This document shows positions 9,215 to 17,657 of a DNA stretch of 64,000 nucleotides, one piece after another (positions within the stretch are counted from its first letter, which is position 1; each line of letters opens with the position of its first letter). Below the pieces are notes generated by a model. That model saw only the letters and a list, made by a program, of their open reading frames with translations, was not told the origin of the DNA and did not search any database. The stretch comes from 2-12-FULL-35-15 sp036386835 (GTDB taxonomy: Bacteria > Bacteroidota > Bacteroidia > 2-12-FULL-35-15): contig DASVUX010000027.1 of the NCBI GenBank assembly GCA_036386835.1, positions 89,506 to 153,505 on the forward strand, read 5' to 3'. A program made the position numbers and the translations under genes.

Positions 9215-9239
9215 AGGAATAAGGCACTAAGTATTTATT

Positions 9240-9268
9240 TAACCACAAAGGCGCAAAGACGCTAAGTA
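9240..9268. repeat. Dispersed-repeat-like motif (ACCACAAAGGCGCAAAGACG)
   Basis: ACCACAAAGGCGCAAAGACG followed by CTAAG lies in the short spacer upstream of the DUF1456 start. Close variants of this string are recalled as frequent intergenic fragments in Bacteroidota and other environmental genomes. Only one good copy is present in this window, so its repeat status is from memory rather than shown here. Confidence 0.35.
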
Positions 9269-9328
9269 ATTCAGTTTAATTATTCTTAATCTCTTTTTTT
9301 CGTTTCGGCTTAATTACTTAACGGTAAA

Positions 9329-11419
9329 TTAATAGTTCAACAGCTCCGCCATTGCTTTCGCCACTTTGCCCGCATTCGGCAGCATAGTAGTTTCAAGTAC
9401 CGAATTTAATGGTATTGCCGGTAAATTTTCCGCACCGATGATCTCCACCGGAGCATCCAGTGATTCGAAACAATATTTCGAAATCCTTCCCGCCAATGCC
9501 TGTGCAAACCCATTGTTATAGGGCTCTTCTGTAAGAACCATGCATTTTCCATGTTTCCTTACCGATGCAAACACTGTGTCTTCATCAAGCGGGTTGATAG
9601 TCCGTAAGTCGATGATTTCAACCTGCCCGGGGAAATCCTTGCTTGCATTTTTAGCCCAGTAAACGCCCATACCGTAGGTAATCACGGTCATTGTTTCCTT
9701 GTCCGGTGCTTTTTGAATCTCCTGTACCATTCGCGCCTTGCCTAAAGGAATAATATAGTCTTCATCAGGCTCGATCGTCCTGGCATCTTCAGTACCCTTG
9801 ATTTTGCTCCAGTATAATCCTTTATGTTCAAGCATAATTACCGGGTTAGGATCGTAATAGGCGGCTTTCATCAGGCCTTTCAGGTCGGCACCGGTTGAAG
9901 GGTAGCAGATCTTGATCCCGCGGATGTTTGCCAGTACGCTTTCCACGCTGGATGAATGATAAGGACCACCACTGCCGTATGCACCGATAGGAACACGGAT
10001 GATACAGCTCACCGGCCATTTACCATTGGACAAATAACATGAGCGGCTCACCTCGGTAAACAATTGGTTCAGGCCCGGCCAGATATAATCAGCGAACTGT
10101 ACTTCCACGATCGGTTTGCAGCCTGTAGCACTCATCCCTACCGTTGATCCGATAATGAATGCTTCCTGTATGGGCGTATTAAAAACGCGGTCATCGCCAA
10201 AAGTTTGCGCCAGTGTTGCAGCTTCACGGAAAACGCCTCCAAGCCTTCCGCCCACATCCTGCCCGTATAACAGGCATTCAGGATGCTTCGCCATCAATTC
10301 GCGGATCGCAAATAATGCGGAGTCAACCATAACGGTTTTTTCTTTTCCTGCAGGCTCACGCTGCCCTTTCTCTTTCGTAACGGGAGTAGGGGCAAAGTCG
10401 TGGTCAAACAGGTCAGATGGCTTAGGATCTTCAGCAAGCAGCGCTTTCTGGTAATCCTCTTCCACGCGGCTCTTTGCATTTTTTTCTATTTCGTTGAGTT
10501 CCGAATTGTCAAAACCTGCAACCAGCATCTGGTTGCGAAGCTTTGGAAACGGATCTTTCTTTTGTGCTTCTTCAAGATCATCGCGGTACCATTCTTTGCG
10601 GACCCCGGAAGTGTGATGATTGAGCAAGGGCACTTTAGCGTGTACCAGGAACGGCCTGCGTTCTTTCCTGATGATCGCAATAACTTCCTTTATCGTATTA
10701 TATGATTTTTCGAAATCAGTCCCGTCAATTGTCCTGGTCTCTAAGCCCTTAAAACCTTTTGCATATTCGGTGGCATCCTGTGCGCGGATCTCTTTTGCAT
10801 TAGCGGAGATATCCCATTCGTTGTCCTGTACAACATATAATATCGGCATCTTTTTCAGCACAGCCATCTGGAATGCTTCAGAAACTTCACCTTCCGTAAT
10901 GCAGGCATCTCCAAGGGAACAAACGGCAATTGGTTTTTCATCACCAAAGTCAGCTGCAAGGCCTTGCTTTTCCAGGTACTGGAGCCCCATGGCAACACCT
11001 GTTGTAGGAATGGCCTGCATCCCAGTTGCAGAAGACTGCATTGGAATTTTAGGCATATTCTCCCTCCGAAGGCTCGGGTGTGAATAATAGGTCCTGCCGC
11101 CGGAGAACGGATCCTCCCTTTTGGCTAAAACCTGGAGCATGAGTTCGTATGGAGTCATACCGATTCCAAGCAGCATGCTATCGTCACGATAATAGGCTGA
11201 AAGAAAATCCTGGGGTTTTAACTGCAGGCTGACTGCCAGTTGGATCGCTTCATGGCCGCGGGAAGTAGCATGAACATACTTCGCTGTAACTTCTTTGTTG
11301 GCTTCATAAAGTTCTGCAAGTGCCTTTGCAGTACACATCAGCTCAAAGCCCTTTAACAATGTTTCTTCAGAAAGCGAAGACCTGATGAGTCGCTTTTTTT
11401 CAGTTGTTGGTTCCGCCAT
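9329..11419 (-). CDS. Fused 2-oxoacid dehydrogenase E1 component, alpha and beta subunits
   Basis: A 696-residue fusion of the thiamine-diphosphate E1 alpha (about residues 1-345) and beta (about 370-696) subunits of a branched-chain 2-oxoacid or pyruvate-type dehydrogenase. The alpha half contains the TPP motif SLGDACITEGEVSEAFQ...QDNEWDIS, with GDA in place of the usual GDG. The beta half has YGQDVGGRLGGVFREA, PIQEAFIIGSTVGMSATG, VEVQFADYIWPGLNQL and LTEEPYNNGFAQALAGR. Such fusions are common in Bacteroidota and are usually annotated as 2-oxoisovalerate dehydrogenase E1. The E2 and E3 partners are not in the window. No signal peptide. Confidence 0.92.
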   Translation of the reverse strand: MAEPTTEKKRLIRSSLSEETLLKGFELMCTAKALAELYEANKEVTAKYVHATSRGHEAIQLAVSLQLKPQDFLSAYYRDDSMLLGIGMTPYELMLQVLAKREDPFSGGRTYYSHPSLRRENMPKIPMQSSATGMQAIPTTGVAMGLQYLEKQGLAADFGDEKPIAVCSLGDACITEGEVSEAFQMAVLKKMPILYVVQDNEWDISANAKEIRAQDATEYAKGFKGLETRTIDGTDFEKSYNTIKEVIAIIRKERRPFLVHAKVPLLNHHTSGVRKEWYRDDLEEAQKKDPFPKLRNQMLVAGFDNSELNEIEKNAKSRVEEDYQKALLAEDPKPSDLFDHDFAPTPVTKEKGQREPAGKEKTVMVDSALFAIRELMAKHPECLLYGQDVGGRLGGVFREAATLAQTFGDDRVFNTPIQEAFIIGSTVGMSATGCKPIVEVQFADYIWPGLNQLFTEVSRSCYLSNGKWPVSCIIRVPIGAYGSGGPYHSSSVESVLANIRGIKICYPSTGADLKGLMKAAYYDPNPVIMLEHKGLYWSKIKGTEDARTIEPDEDYIIPLGKARMVQEIQKAPDKETMTVITYGMGVYWAKNASKDFPGQVEIIDLRTINPLDEDTVFASVRKHGKCMVLTEEPYNNGFAQALAGRISKYCFESLDAPVEIIGAENLPAIPLNSVLETTMLPNAGKVAKAMAELLNY

Positions 11420-11614
11420 GGATCACGTTTTAGGTATGCCTTTACGCAGCATATGTTATTAAAATTACGCTGCGTTTTTCCTCTTTCATAGGATTATTAG
11501 ACTAAAGCAATAAAATGGGGGTTAAATTAAACAAAACATTCTTTAAATTCTACAAATGAGAAGACAAGCGAAATTATATTGCGTTAAATTTATAAAAGGC
11601 GAAATAATATTTGG

Positions 11615-12877
11615 CTATTTAATTGCTTGTTTTAGTAACCTGTTGAGATACTCCAACTGTTGTTGACTGAGATCGGCTATCCGGCTCTTATGGGAACCGT
11701 TTTTCACCACCAGTTTATGAGCTATCCCTGTTTCCTGCATAGACGCCCAGGGATCATGTTCACCGTAAATAAAAATAACACTCTTTGCTGAATCTGTCTT
11801 TAGGAAAGCCGACAGTTTCTCTAAATAAGTCCTGTCAAAACTCTTCAGCTTATCCGGTGCAAAATTCCTGTTTGAATACGTTTTTTGTTTAAGGAACCCT
11901 TTGAATTTTTTTGTGTTGTATTCATAAAAGCCTAATTCGTGATAACTCATGTAAAATGAAGGTTCCAGGCGTTTAAGAGTTTTAGCGGAGTAAAAGGCAG
12001 GTGAAATCACGGAAGTGAGAAATTTGAATTTGCTGAAAGGATCATCCGTTAATAAGGGAATCCTGGTACAATCATGTCCTCCCTGCCAGAATGAAAAAGG
12101 AAGCTCAAGGATCATATAATCAAGAACTGTTTCATGGTCCAGTTTCCCGAAGTTGATACCGCTCTTCCGTATAAAATCATTCATTTCCGGCAGCAGTTCA
12201 TGCTTATGACGCATAATGTAATCCTGGTAAAGGGCGAGCCTGCTTCCGCATTCTGTTTTGGAAAGCTCATCCAGCATTGAGTCGATCTTTGTTTCAAAGA
12301 GAGATTTTTTAACAGCCGTGCCATATACAATTGTAAAGCTGGCATCTTCCGGGTACCTGATCTTGTGGGCCAGTGCGGCTTGCCCGCCTTTGCTGATCCC
12401 TGTTGAGATCCAGTTGTTCCCGAACACCGGTGATAAAAGCGTGCGGATGTAATGAACATCTTCTGCAGCCTGTGCAGTGGTCAGGAAAGTATAATCAAGA
12501 CTGTCAGGTACGGAGCCTCCGAAAAAACGATGTTCAATGATAGCCAGGTTTGCATTCAGCAAGGCCGCCAGTTCGTTCTGGTAAGCAGGGTCTAGTGAAT
12601 AACTGATGCCATAGCCGTCAGTATCCATTACCGTTAACGAGTCTTCAGACTTGAAATCAATTACTAACCTCTGTTTGAATTTTCCTCCAGAGGGATTATT
12701 GTGATCCAGTGGCTGCTCAATGAAAATTTCATAACGTCCGGGTTGCATCCCCGGAACATCGCTGATAGTGATCCCAGGTATTGAAGCCAGCTTTTCCTTT
12801 ATACCCTGAGCATTTGAGCAAAGGATATTTTGTACAAGAAAAATAAGGAGGATCAGTTTCCCGCGGTGCATTCTCAA
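11615..12877 (-). CDS. Secreted S37 family serine aminopeptidase (PS-10-like)
   Basis: A 420-residue alpha/beta-hydrolase with a signal peptide (cleavage after CSNAQ near residue 24). IEQPLDHNNP and IIEHRFFGGSVPDSLDY are typical of the S28/S37 tripeptidyl-aminopeptidase families. The catalytic serine is S162 in STGISKGGQAA, the aspartate lies in IYGEHDPWA, and the histidine in VKNGSHKSRI. The short GxSxGG elbow and lack of a long cap favour S37 over S28. It probably trims peptides in the periplasm. It is divergent from the helicase gene with 62 bases between starts. Confidence 0.85.
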   Translation of the reverse strand: MRMHRGKLILLIFLVQNILCSNAQGIKEKLASIPGITISDVPGMQPGRYEIFIEQPLDHNNPSGGKFKQRLVIDFKSEDSLTVMDTDGYGISYSLDPAYQNELAALLNANLAIIEHRFFGGSVPDSLDYTFLTTAQAAEDVHYIRTLLSPVFGNNWISTGISKGGQAALAHKIRYPEDASFTIVYGTAVKKSLFETKIDSMLDELSKTECGSRLALYQDYIMRHKHELLPEMNDFIRKSGINFGKLDHETVLDYMILELPFSFWQGGHDCTRIPLLTDDPFSKFKFLTSVISPAFYSAKTLKRLEPSFYMSYHELGFYEYNTKKFKGFLKQKTYSNRNFAPDKLKSFDRTYLEKLSAFLKTDSAKSVIFIYGEHDPWASMQETGIAHKLVVKNGSHKSRIADLSQQQLEYLNRLLKQAIK

Positions 12878-12926
12878 ATATAATTATTTTACAGATCACC
12901 CGTTCACCTTTTCCTATTATTAGCCG

Positions 12927-12934
12927 TACCTTTG
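12927..12934 (+). promoter_or_regulatory. -7 promoter element immediately before the helicase gene
   Basis: TACCTTTG (12927-12934) matches TAnnTTTG and lies five bases before the ATG at 12940. If used, transcription would start at or next to the start codon, giving a leaderless mRNA. A clear TTTG element about 19-21 bases further upstream is not seen (TTC at 12903 at best). Confidence 0.42.
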
Positions 12935-12939
12935 CCGCA

Positions 12940-14253
12940 ATGGAAAAGATGATCACATCAATACTTGAGAATTTAAAGATCAGTACGCTGAATGAGATGC
13001 AGCAGGCGGTTATCAAAGCTTCTGAAAAAGCAGCTGAAATTGTTTTGCTTTCCCCTACGGGCTCCGGCAAAACCCTTGGTTTCCTGCTTCCGGTAATATC
13101 CCGCCTGCAGCCGGATGTGAAGGGTGTGCAGGCTTTGATCCTGGTACCTTCACGTGAGCTTGCTATACAGATTGAAACCGTATTCAAGCAAATGGGTACG
13201 GGCTTTAAAATCAATTGCTGTTATGGCGGGCACTCCACACGCATAGAAAAAAACAACCTTGAGCATCCACCTGCCGTGTTGGTAGGAACTCCCGGGAGGA
13301 TCGCCTATCATGTGAGAAATACGAATTTTGATGTAAGCACCGTGCAGATGCTCGTGCTGGATGAGTTTGACAAGTCGCTTGAGTTCGGTTTCAAGGAAGA
13401 TATGTCATTCATTATTTATGAATTAAAGAACCTGGAAAGGAGGATGCTTACCTCCGCAACCAGCATGGAAGAGATCCCGGCTTTCACCGGTGTAAGGAAG
13501 CCGGTTGAAATAAATTTCCTCAGTAATACTCCAACCAGGGCTTCCGGTCTGAAGCTAAAAATGGTCTCAGGAAAAGATAAGCTTGATGTTTTGTTTTCAC
13601 TGATTTGTAAATATGGCGACAAATCAACGCTTGTTTTTTGCAACCATCGTGATGCTGTGGAGAGAATCAGCCAGCTCCTGGAAGATAAAGGATTGGCCCA
13701 TGATATATTTCATGGCGGAATGGAGCAGGACGACAGGGAAAGGGCACTGATTAAATTCAGGAACGGTAGTCACCGGATCCTGATCACCACGGATCTCGCA
13801 TCGCGCGGGCTTGATATCCCGGAAATTGAAATAGTGATGCATTACCAGCTGCCGACTACGGAAGATTCTTTCATTCATCGCAATGGAAGAACAGCCCGCA
13901 TGAATGCGACAGGAACCTCATACCTTGTGATGTCTGATACCGACCACGTTCCTGCATTTATAAAAGAGGTACCTGAAAAAGAAGAATTAAATGACAGTTA
14001 TCCTTTACCCGCGAATACTCCCTGGAGCACCCTTTACATTGCTGCCGGCAAAAAGGACAAAATCAATAAAATGGATATTGTGGGGATGCTGCTGCAAAAA
14101 GGAAAACTGCAGAAGGATGAGCTGGGGCTGATTGAAGTCCTGGATAAATCAGCATATGCGGCCGTGAGAAGAGATAAGATCCATAAAGTAGTCCAGCTTG
14201 TGCGTGAAGAAAAGATAAAAGGCAGGAAGATCAGGATGGCTGTATCTGAATAA
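12940..14253 (+). CDS. DEAD-box RNA helicase with DbpA-type RNA-binding domain
   Basis: A 437-residue helicase. Motif I is SPTGSGKT (38-45), motif Ia PSREL, motif Ib VGTPGRI, motif II DEFD (141-144) in place of DEAD, motif III TSAT, and motif VI HRNGRTAR. The last 70 residues (TLYIAAGKKDKINKMDIVGM through KIKGRKIRMAV) match the RRM-like DbpA RNA-binding domain, which in E. coli directs the enzyme to 23S rRNA helix 92. A role in large-subunit assembly is therefore likely. The DEFD variant keeps both acidic residues that coordinate Mg-ATP. The stop codons of this gene and the convergent H-NOX gene are three bases apart. Confidence 0.9.
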   Translation: MEKMITSILENLKISTLNEMQQAVIKASEKAAEIVLLSPTGSGKTLGFLLPVISRLQPDVKGVQALILVPSRELAIQIETVFKQMGTGFKINCCYGGHSTRIEKNNLEHPPAVLVGTPGRIAYHVRNTNFDVSTVQMLVLDEFDKSLEFGFKEDMSFIIYELKNLERRMLTSATSMEEIPAFTGVRKPVEINFLSNTPTRASGLKLKMVSGKDKLDVLFSLICKYGDKSTLVFCNHRDAVERISQLLEDKGLAHDIFHGGMEQDDRERALIKFRNGSHRILITTDLASRGLDIPEIEIVMHYQLPTTEDSFIHRNGRTARMNATGTSYLVMSDTDHVPAFIKEVPEKEELNDSYPLPANTPWSTLYIAAGKKDKINKMDIVGMLLQKGKLQKDELGLIEVLDKSAYAAVRRDKIHKVVQLVREEKIKGRKIRMAVSE

Positions 14254-14256
14254 TTA

Positions 14257-14823
14257 TCAGGGCTTTTTAAATTCCACCCTGATCTGTACTCTTTCATCAT
14301 TGGGATTACTCATGGGTATGACATTCACAATATCGGTCTCGTTATAAAACCTGGCAATACCGTTTATAATTCCAACAGCCAGGCTTCCAAGTTTCCTTTT
14401 TGAATAATAGTCAATGATAAGCAGTTGGTCGTGTACCCTCGAAATGTTAAGTACAGGAGGGTTCGCGGAGCTTTCTTCTTTCCTTACAGCTTTATGCATT
14501 ACATGTTCTGTATATTCGAGTACTTCAAATGTTTTCCATTCCGGATTCACATATGCTCCATACGCTATCATCAGGTCAGGAACGAGGTATTCCCCGAATT
14601 TTTCTTTAAGGTCGCTTTCGGATATTCCTGTTTTTTTGGAAGCTTCGGCAATGATTGAAAACATTTCTTCCGCATCATAACTTTTGTGAGGGTCGTATGA
14701 GGGCTGGTGGATTCCTGCTTCCTTTGCTAATGTAAACCACATTTCATCAGAATAATTATTCTCGATAAATTTCTTAAGCAGCACGAACATCGAGCCGTGT
14801 ATTTGCAGTTCATTCCGAATCAT
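14257..14823 (-). CDS. Stand-alone H-NOX (haem NO/O2-binding) sensor
   Basis: A 188-residue haem NO-binding (HNOB/H-NOX) protein when started at the ATG at 14823; an upstream ATG at 14871 adds 16 unlikely residues. H-NOX proteins begin close to an IHG/MHG-like strand, here LQIHGSMF. The haem-propionate motif YxSxR is intact (Y139-Y-S141-K-R143, in DYYSKRKLG), and the proximal histidine is H110 by spacing (H107 is the alternative). The C-terminal strands (ERVQIRVEFKKP) are typical. The position equivalent to the distal tyrosine of O2-binding forms is leucine (L148), which predicts an NO-selective pocket. No histidine kinase, diguanylate cyclase or NosP partner lies nearby, so its output is unknown. 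Confidence 0.88.
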   Translation of the reverse strand: MIRNELQIHGSMFVLLKKFIENNYSDEMWFTLAKEAGIHQPSYDPHKSYDAEEMFSIIAEASKKTGISESDLKEKFGEYLVPDLMIAYGAYVNPEWKTFEVLEYTEHVMHKAVRKEESSANPPVLNISRVHDQLLIIDYYSKRKLGSLAVGIINGIARFYNETDIVNVIPMSNPNDERVQIRVEFKKP

Positions 14824-15000
14824 GCGGCAATATACAGAATTAAGCGATTGAAATTTGTGGAATGCCGGCACCCTTTTAACCGCTTATAAAGCCGGCTGAT
14901 ACACGTAATGTATCTTTATGAGTATATAATTTCTCGAAAGCGGCTGAATGCATGCTGGTTTATAATTTGAATGAATTTAGTGAATCAAAATAATAAAGTT

Positions 15001-15198
15001 ATGGGAACTAGCAGCAGTCAATTAAAGTTCAAGGGAACTTGGAATGAGGTAAAGGGAAAGATCAAGCAGGAGTATGCAGACCTCACAGATGATGATCTGA
15101 AGTACGAAGAAGGGAAAGATGATGAGTTGGTAGGAAGACTTCAGCAAAAAGTAGGAAAAACAAAAGAACAGGTGATCGATTGGATCCAGAGTTTGTAA
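15001..15198 (+). CDS. CsbD family stress-response protein
   Basis: A 65-residue CsbD-like protein: FKGTWNEVKGKIKQEYADLT, followed by the acidic DDDLKYEEGKDDELVGRLQQ and a final KEQVIDWIQ helix. Members are small, highly charged proteins induced by general stress in several phyla; the molecular function is not known. The ATG at 15001 begins the conserved part; an upstream ATG at 14971 would add ten residues of poor character. The gene ends at a strong terminator shared with the convergent crotonase gene. Confidence 0.9.
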   Translation: MGTSSSQLKFKGTWNEVKGKIKQEYADLTDDDLKYEEGKDDELVGRLQQKVGKTKEQVIDWIQSL

Positions 15199-15210
15199 TT
15201 CCGAAATAAT

Positions 15211-15250
15211 AAAAACCGCCTTTGCAGCGTAATGCGAAGGCGGTTTTTTT
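15211..15250. terminator. Bidirectional rho-independent terminator
   Basis: A 15-bp stem (15211-15225 with 15234-15248) with core CCGCC/GGCGG, flanked by an A5 run on one side and T7 on the other, with one G-U pair. It separates the convergent csbD-like and crotonase genes. Confidence 0.9.
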
Positions 15251-15274
15251 ATACTTATTATTTTAGCTTCTCAA

Positions 15275-16033
15275 CTATGCTTTAGCTTTGAATTTATTGA
15301 TCGCGTTTATTGTAAATTCGGAAAGAACCAATTTACCGCTCATCTCCGCCCGTTCGATAAGCAAAGTGTCCCAGTTCTCAGTTCCTCTCCAGAATACTTT
15401 TTTCAGCATTTCCATGGCTTCAGGATTTGATTTGGATAATCGGTCGGCTAAAGTACTGATAGCCGCATCCAGTTCTTCTGTCGTTTTATAGATTTCTACA
15501 TACAAGCCTTTTTCCTTCGCCCATTGAGCACTCTGCCATTCCGTTGCATTAATGGAAAGCGCGGTGAATGCTGAATTACCGACTTTTCTTTCAACCGCAG
15601 GCCCTACCACAAAAGGCCCGATCCCCACGGCAAGCTCACTGAGCTTTACAGAAGCTGAATCAACCGCAAGCGTGTAATCTGCTGCGCTTGCAATGCCAAC
15701 ACCGCCACCAACCGCTTTACCCTGCACACGTGCGATCACAAACTTGGGGGCTGTGCGGATAGCGTTGATCACCATTGCAAAACCTGAGAAGAATTTTTTC
15801 CCTGTTTCAAGATCCTTGATAGAGATTAACTCGTCAAAAGATGCCCCGGCACAAAAAGCTTTATCGCCTTCACTCTGCAGTATAATTACTTTTGCAGACG
15901 GATCTTTCCCTGCTTTGCTGATCTCTTCGGCTAACTGACGAAGCAATGCACCGGGCATTGAATTGCTTTGCGGATGAAAAAATGTAATCGTGGCAATGCC
16001 GTTTGCAATGTTTGACTTTATGTGGCCTTCCAT
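15275..16033 (-). CDS. Enoyl-CoA hydratase/isomerase (crotonase) family protein
   Basis: A 252-residue crotonase. The oxyanion-hole segments are AFCAGASFDEL and GKAVGGGVGIASAAD. The glutamate usual at the start of the hydratase active site (GGGxE) is replaced by glycine, while the second glutamate is kept in KLSELAVGIGPF. One remaining glutamate is the pattern of enoyl-CoA isomerases rather than true hydratases. The neighbouring segment AVGIGPFVVGPAVERKVG resembles isomerase sequences. Since paaZ and a PaaK-like ligase lie within 15 kb, a link to aromatic-CoA or fatty-acyl-CoA metabolism is possible but unproven. Confidence 0.87.
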   Translation of the reverse strand: MEGHIKSNIANGIATITFFHPQSNSMPGALLRQLAEEISKAGKDPSAKVIILQSEGDKAFCAGASFDELISIKDLETGKKFFSGFAMVINAIRTAPKFVIARVQGKAVGGGVGIASAADYTLAVDSASVKLSELAVGIGPFVVGPAVERKVGNSAFTALSINATEWQSAQWAKEKGLYVEIYKTTEELDAAISTLADRLSKSNPEAMEMLKKVFWRGTENWDTLLIERAEMSGKLVLSEFTINAINKFKAKA

Positions 16034-16133
16034 ATGTGTGAGTTATTGATTAGAAATCGGGTTCCATTATTGACCTCAAATTTAGACATAATAGTGAAAT
16101 CAGGTCATTAACTTTTACAGTAGTTGATAAAAT

Positions 16134-16160
16134 AAAAAAGCCCCGGTATAACCGGGGCTT
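16134..16160 (-). terminator. Rho-independent terminator
   Basis: AAGCCCCGGT / ACCGGGGCTT (16138-16147 and 16151-16160) with a 3-base loop. Read on the minus strand it ends in a T run (16139-16134), so it terminates the 150-residue hypothetical gene that stops at 16197. Confidence 0.9.
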
Positions 16161-16196
16161 AATTAAACTAATGTCTAACCCTTATTAATTTATCCT

Positions 16197-16649
16197 TTAG
16201 TTTTCACTGTATGCCGGCAATTTACCTTCTTTGATCAATTGCATGCTTTTTAATTTATGCTCCTCAAAATTACCGAAACATAAAGCATCTAGTAATTCTT
16301 TTTTTGTAAGCTGAGGATCATTTAATTGCGCTTTGATTTCTTTTTCACAACGATCAACATACTTTTCAAAACGCTCCGGTGCCCAGATGTATTGTAATTT
16401 GAACCACTCGGGCTGAGTACGGTCTACCATAAATTCAGTAGGCATATCATCACTCATTTTTATATTTGTTTTTATATCGAGGCCTTCAAACTTTTTAGGT
16501 AAAAGACGATTGTCGAATACCAATGGACGACTGATCTTTATTACATGCTTTTTCTTCTTAGGATCAACCATAGCCAACCCCTCAATTGTCAAACCTTTTT
16601 TCTTAAGGTGACCATACTTAGACTCAAAGCTTTTTAATATTTCGAACAT
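16197..16649 (-). CDS. Hypothetical protein, 150 residues
   Basis: I do not recognise this protein. It has no signal peptide and no membrane segment. It is highly charged, with a lysine-rich N-terminal half (KKKGLTIEGLAMVDPKKKKHV), a possible beta region around residues 20-75, and a helical C-terminal half (APERFEKYVDRCEKEIKAQL, KKELLDALCFGNFEEHKLKS). It is a single gene with its own terminator and a start at 16649. The reading frame is clean and codon use is like its neighbours, so it is very likely a real gene. Confidence 0.75.
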   Translation of the reverse strand: MFEILKSFESKYGHLKKKGLTIEGLAMVDPKKKKHVIKISRPLVFDNRLLPKKFEGLDIKTNIKMSDDMPTEFMVDRTQPEWFKLQYIWAPERFEKYVDRCEKEIKAQLNDPQLTKKELLDALCFGNFEEHKLKSMQLIKEGKLPAYSEN

Positions 16650-16806
16650 GGTTATACTAATTTGGTGGATAACAAAGATACAACATATTCCCCGTTTTGA
16701 GTTATTAACACCCCAACATTTAGACCATTGATTTACAATGCACTATGATTGTTGAAAAACCATAGATGAACGCGGATTTGAGCCGATAAATCCATGAATA
16801 TTCCCG

Positions 16807-16845
16807 CTGAACAACATTTTTAGATTGTAAGCAACTGTTGTTCAG
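16807..16845. repeat. Inverted repeat in the 275-bp spacer
   Basis: CTGAACAACA (16807-16816) and TGTTGTTCAG (16836-16845) form a perfect 10-bp stem with a 19-base loop. There is no T tract on either side, so it is not a standard terminator. It lies downstream of the free phosphatase gene (stop at 16925). The rest of the spacer 16650-16924 holds no ORF that I can support. Confidence 0.5.
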
Positions 16846-16924
16846 TGGATTACAGGATGGGTGTTCTCCAACACCGCTCCGCGATAGGGAATACAGAAGA
16901 TTTGTGTGCTTAATTGATTAAAAA

Positions 16925-17635
16925 TCAGATTTTTACGCCAATAATGAGAACGTCATCAATCTGTTCCAGGTTACCTCTCCAGCTTTCAAAAACGGTTTCC
17001 AATACAGCTTTCTGGTTTTCCATCGGGAGATGGCAATTTGCTAGGAGGGTTTCCTGCAGTTGTTTGTATTTGAATTTTTTCCCTTTCGCACCTCCGAATT
17101 GATCTGCATATCCATCCGTGAATGTATAAATTATATCACCCTTCAGGAGGCTCAGCTTTTGAAGGGAGAACGGTTTCATCTCACCGCCATATTTCCCCAC
17201 AGGCATTTTGTCGGGTTTGTATTCTGTCACTTTTCCATCTCTCACATGCCATAACGGGTTATTGGCTGCGGCAAATTCCAGCTGCATATTCTCAAAATCA
17301 TAAGCACAAAGCACACAGTCCATTCCATCCTTGCTTTCTTCAACACTTCCTTCCGGGTTTAAAGAAGTAATGATCCCGTTTCTCATATTATCAAGGATCT
17401 CATTCGGATGAATAAGATTACGCTCGATGATGGATTCATTCAACCGGGAAATTCCCATCATGCTCATTAGTGCTCCCGGCACCCCATGGCCCGTGCAGTC
17501 TGCGGTACACATATAGAACAATTCATTTTTACTTCCTGTAGGCTTATGAGCGAGCGCATGATAAAAGTCACCGCTTACAATATCCTTCGGCTTGTAGAGA
17601 ATAAAAAAGTTCTTTGTTTCAGTAAGTGTTTCCAT
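16925..17635 (-). CDS. Free-standing SpoIIE/PP2C-type serine phosphatase domain
   Basis: A 236-residue protein consisting only of the SpoIIE (PPM) phosphatase domain. The start is METLTETKNFFILYKPKD, then GDFYHAL with the first metal aspartate, CTADCTGHGVPGALMSMMG, KDGMDCVLCAYDF and FTDGYADQFGGAKGKKFKYK. All metal aspartates seen in the full-length homologues in this window are kept. It begins 22 bases after the stop of a TPR gene whose C-terminus ends in the helix that in full-length proteins leads into this domain. The upstream sequence in this frame is open back to a TGA at about 17692, so a longer product is not impossible. It probably dephosphorylates an anti-sigma or similar partner under control of the TPR proteins encoded upstream. 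Confidence 0.9.
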   Translation of the reverse strand: METLTETKNFFILYKPKDIVSGDFYHALAHKPTGSKNELFYMCTADCTGHGVPGALMSMMGISRLNESIIERNLIHPNEILDNMRNGIITSLNPEGSVEESKDGMDCVLCAYDFENMQLEFAAANNPLWHVRDGKVTEYKPDKMPVGKYGGEMKPFSLQKLSLLKGDIIYTFTDGYADQFGGAKGKKFKYKQLQETLLANCHLPMENQKAVLETVFESWRGNLEQIDDVLIIGVKI

Positions 17636-17657
17636 GATTGCTAAAGTAAATATTTTT

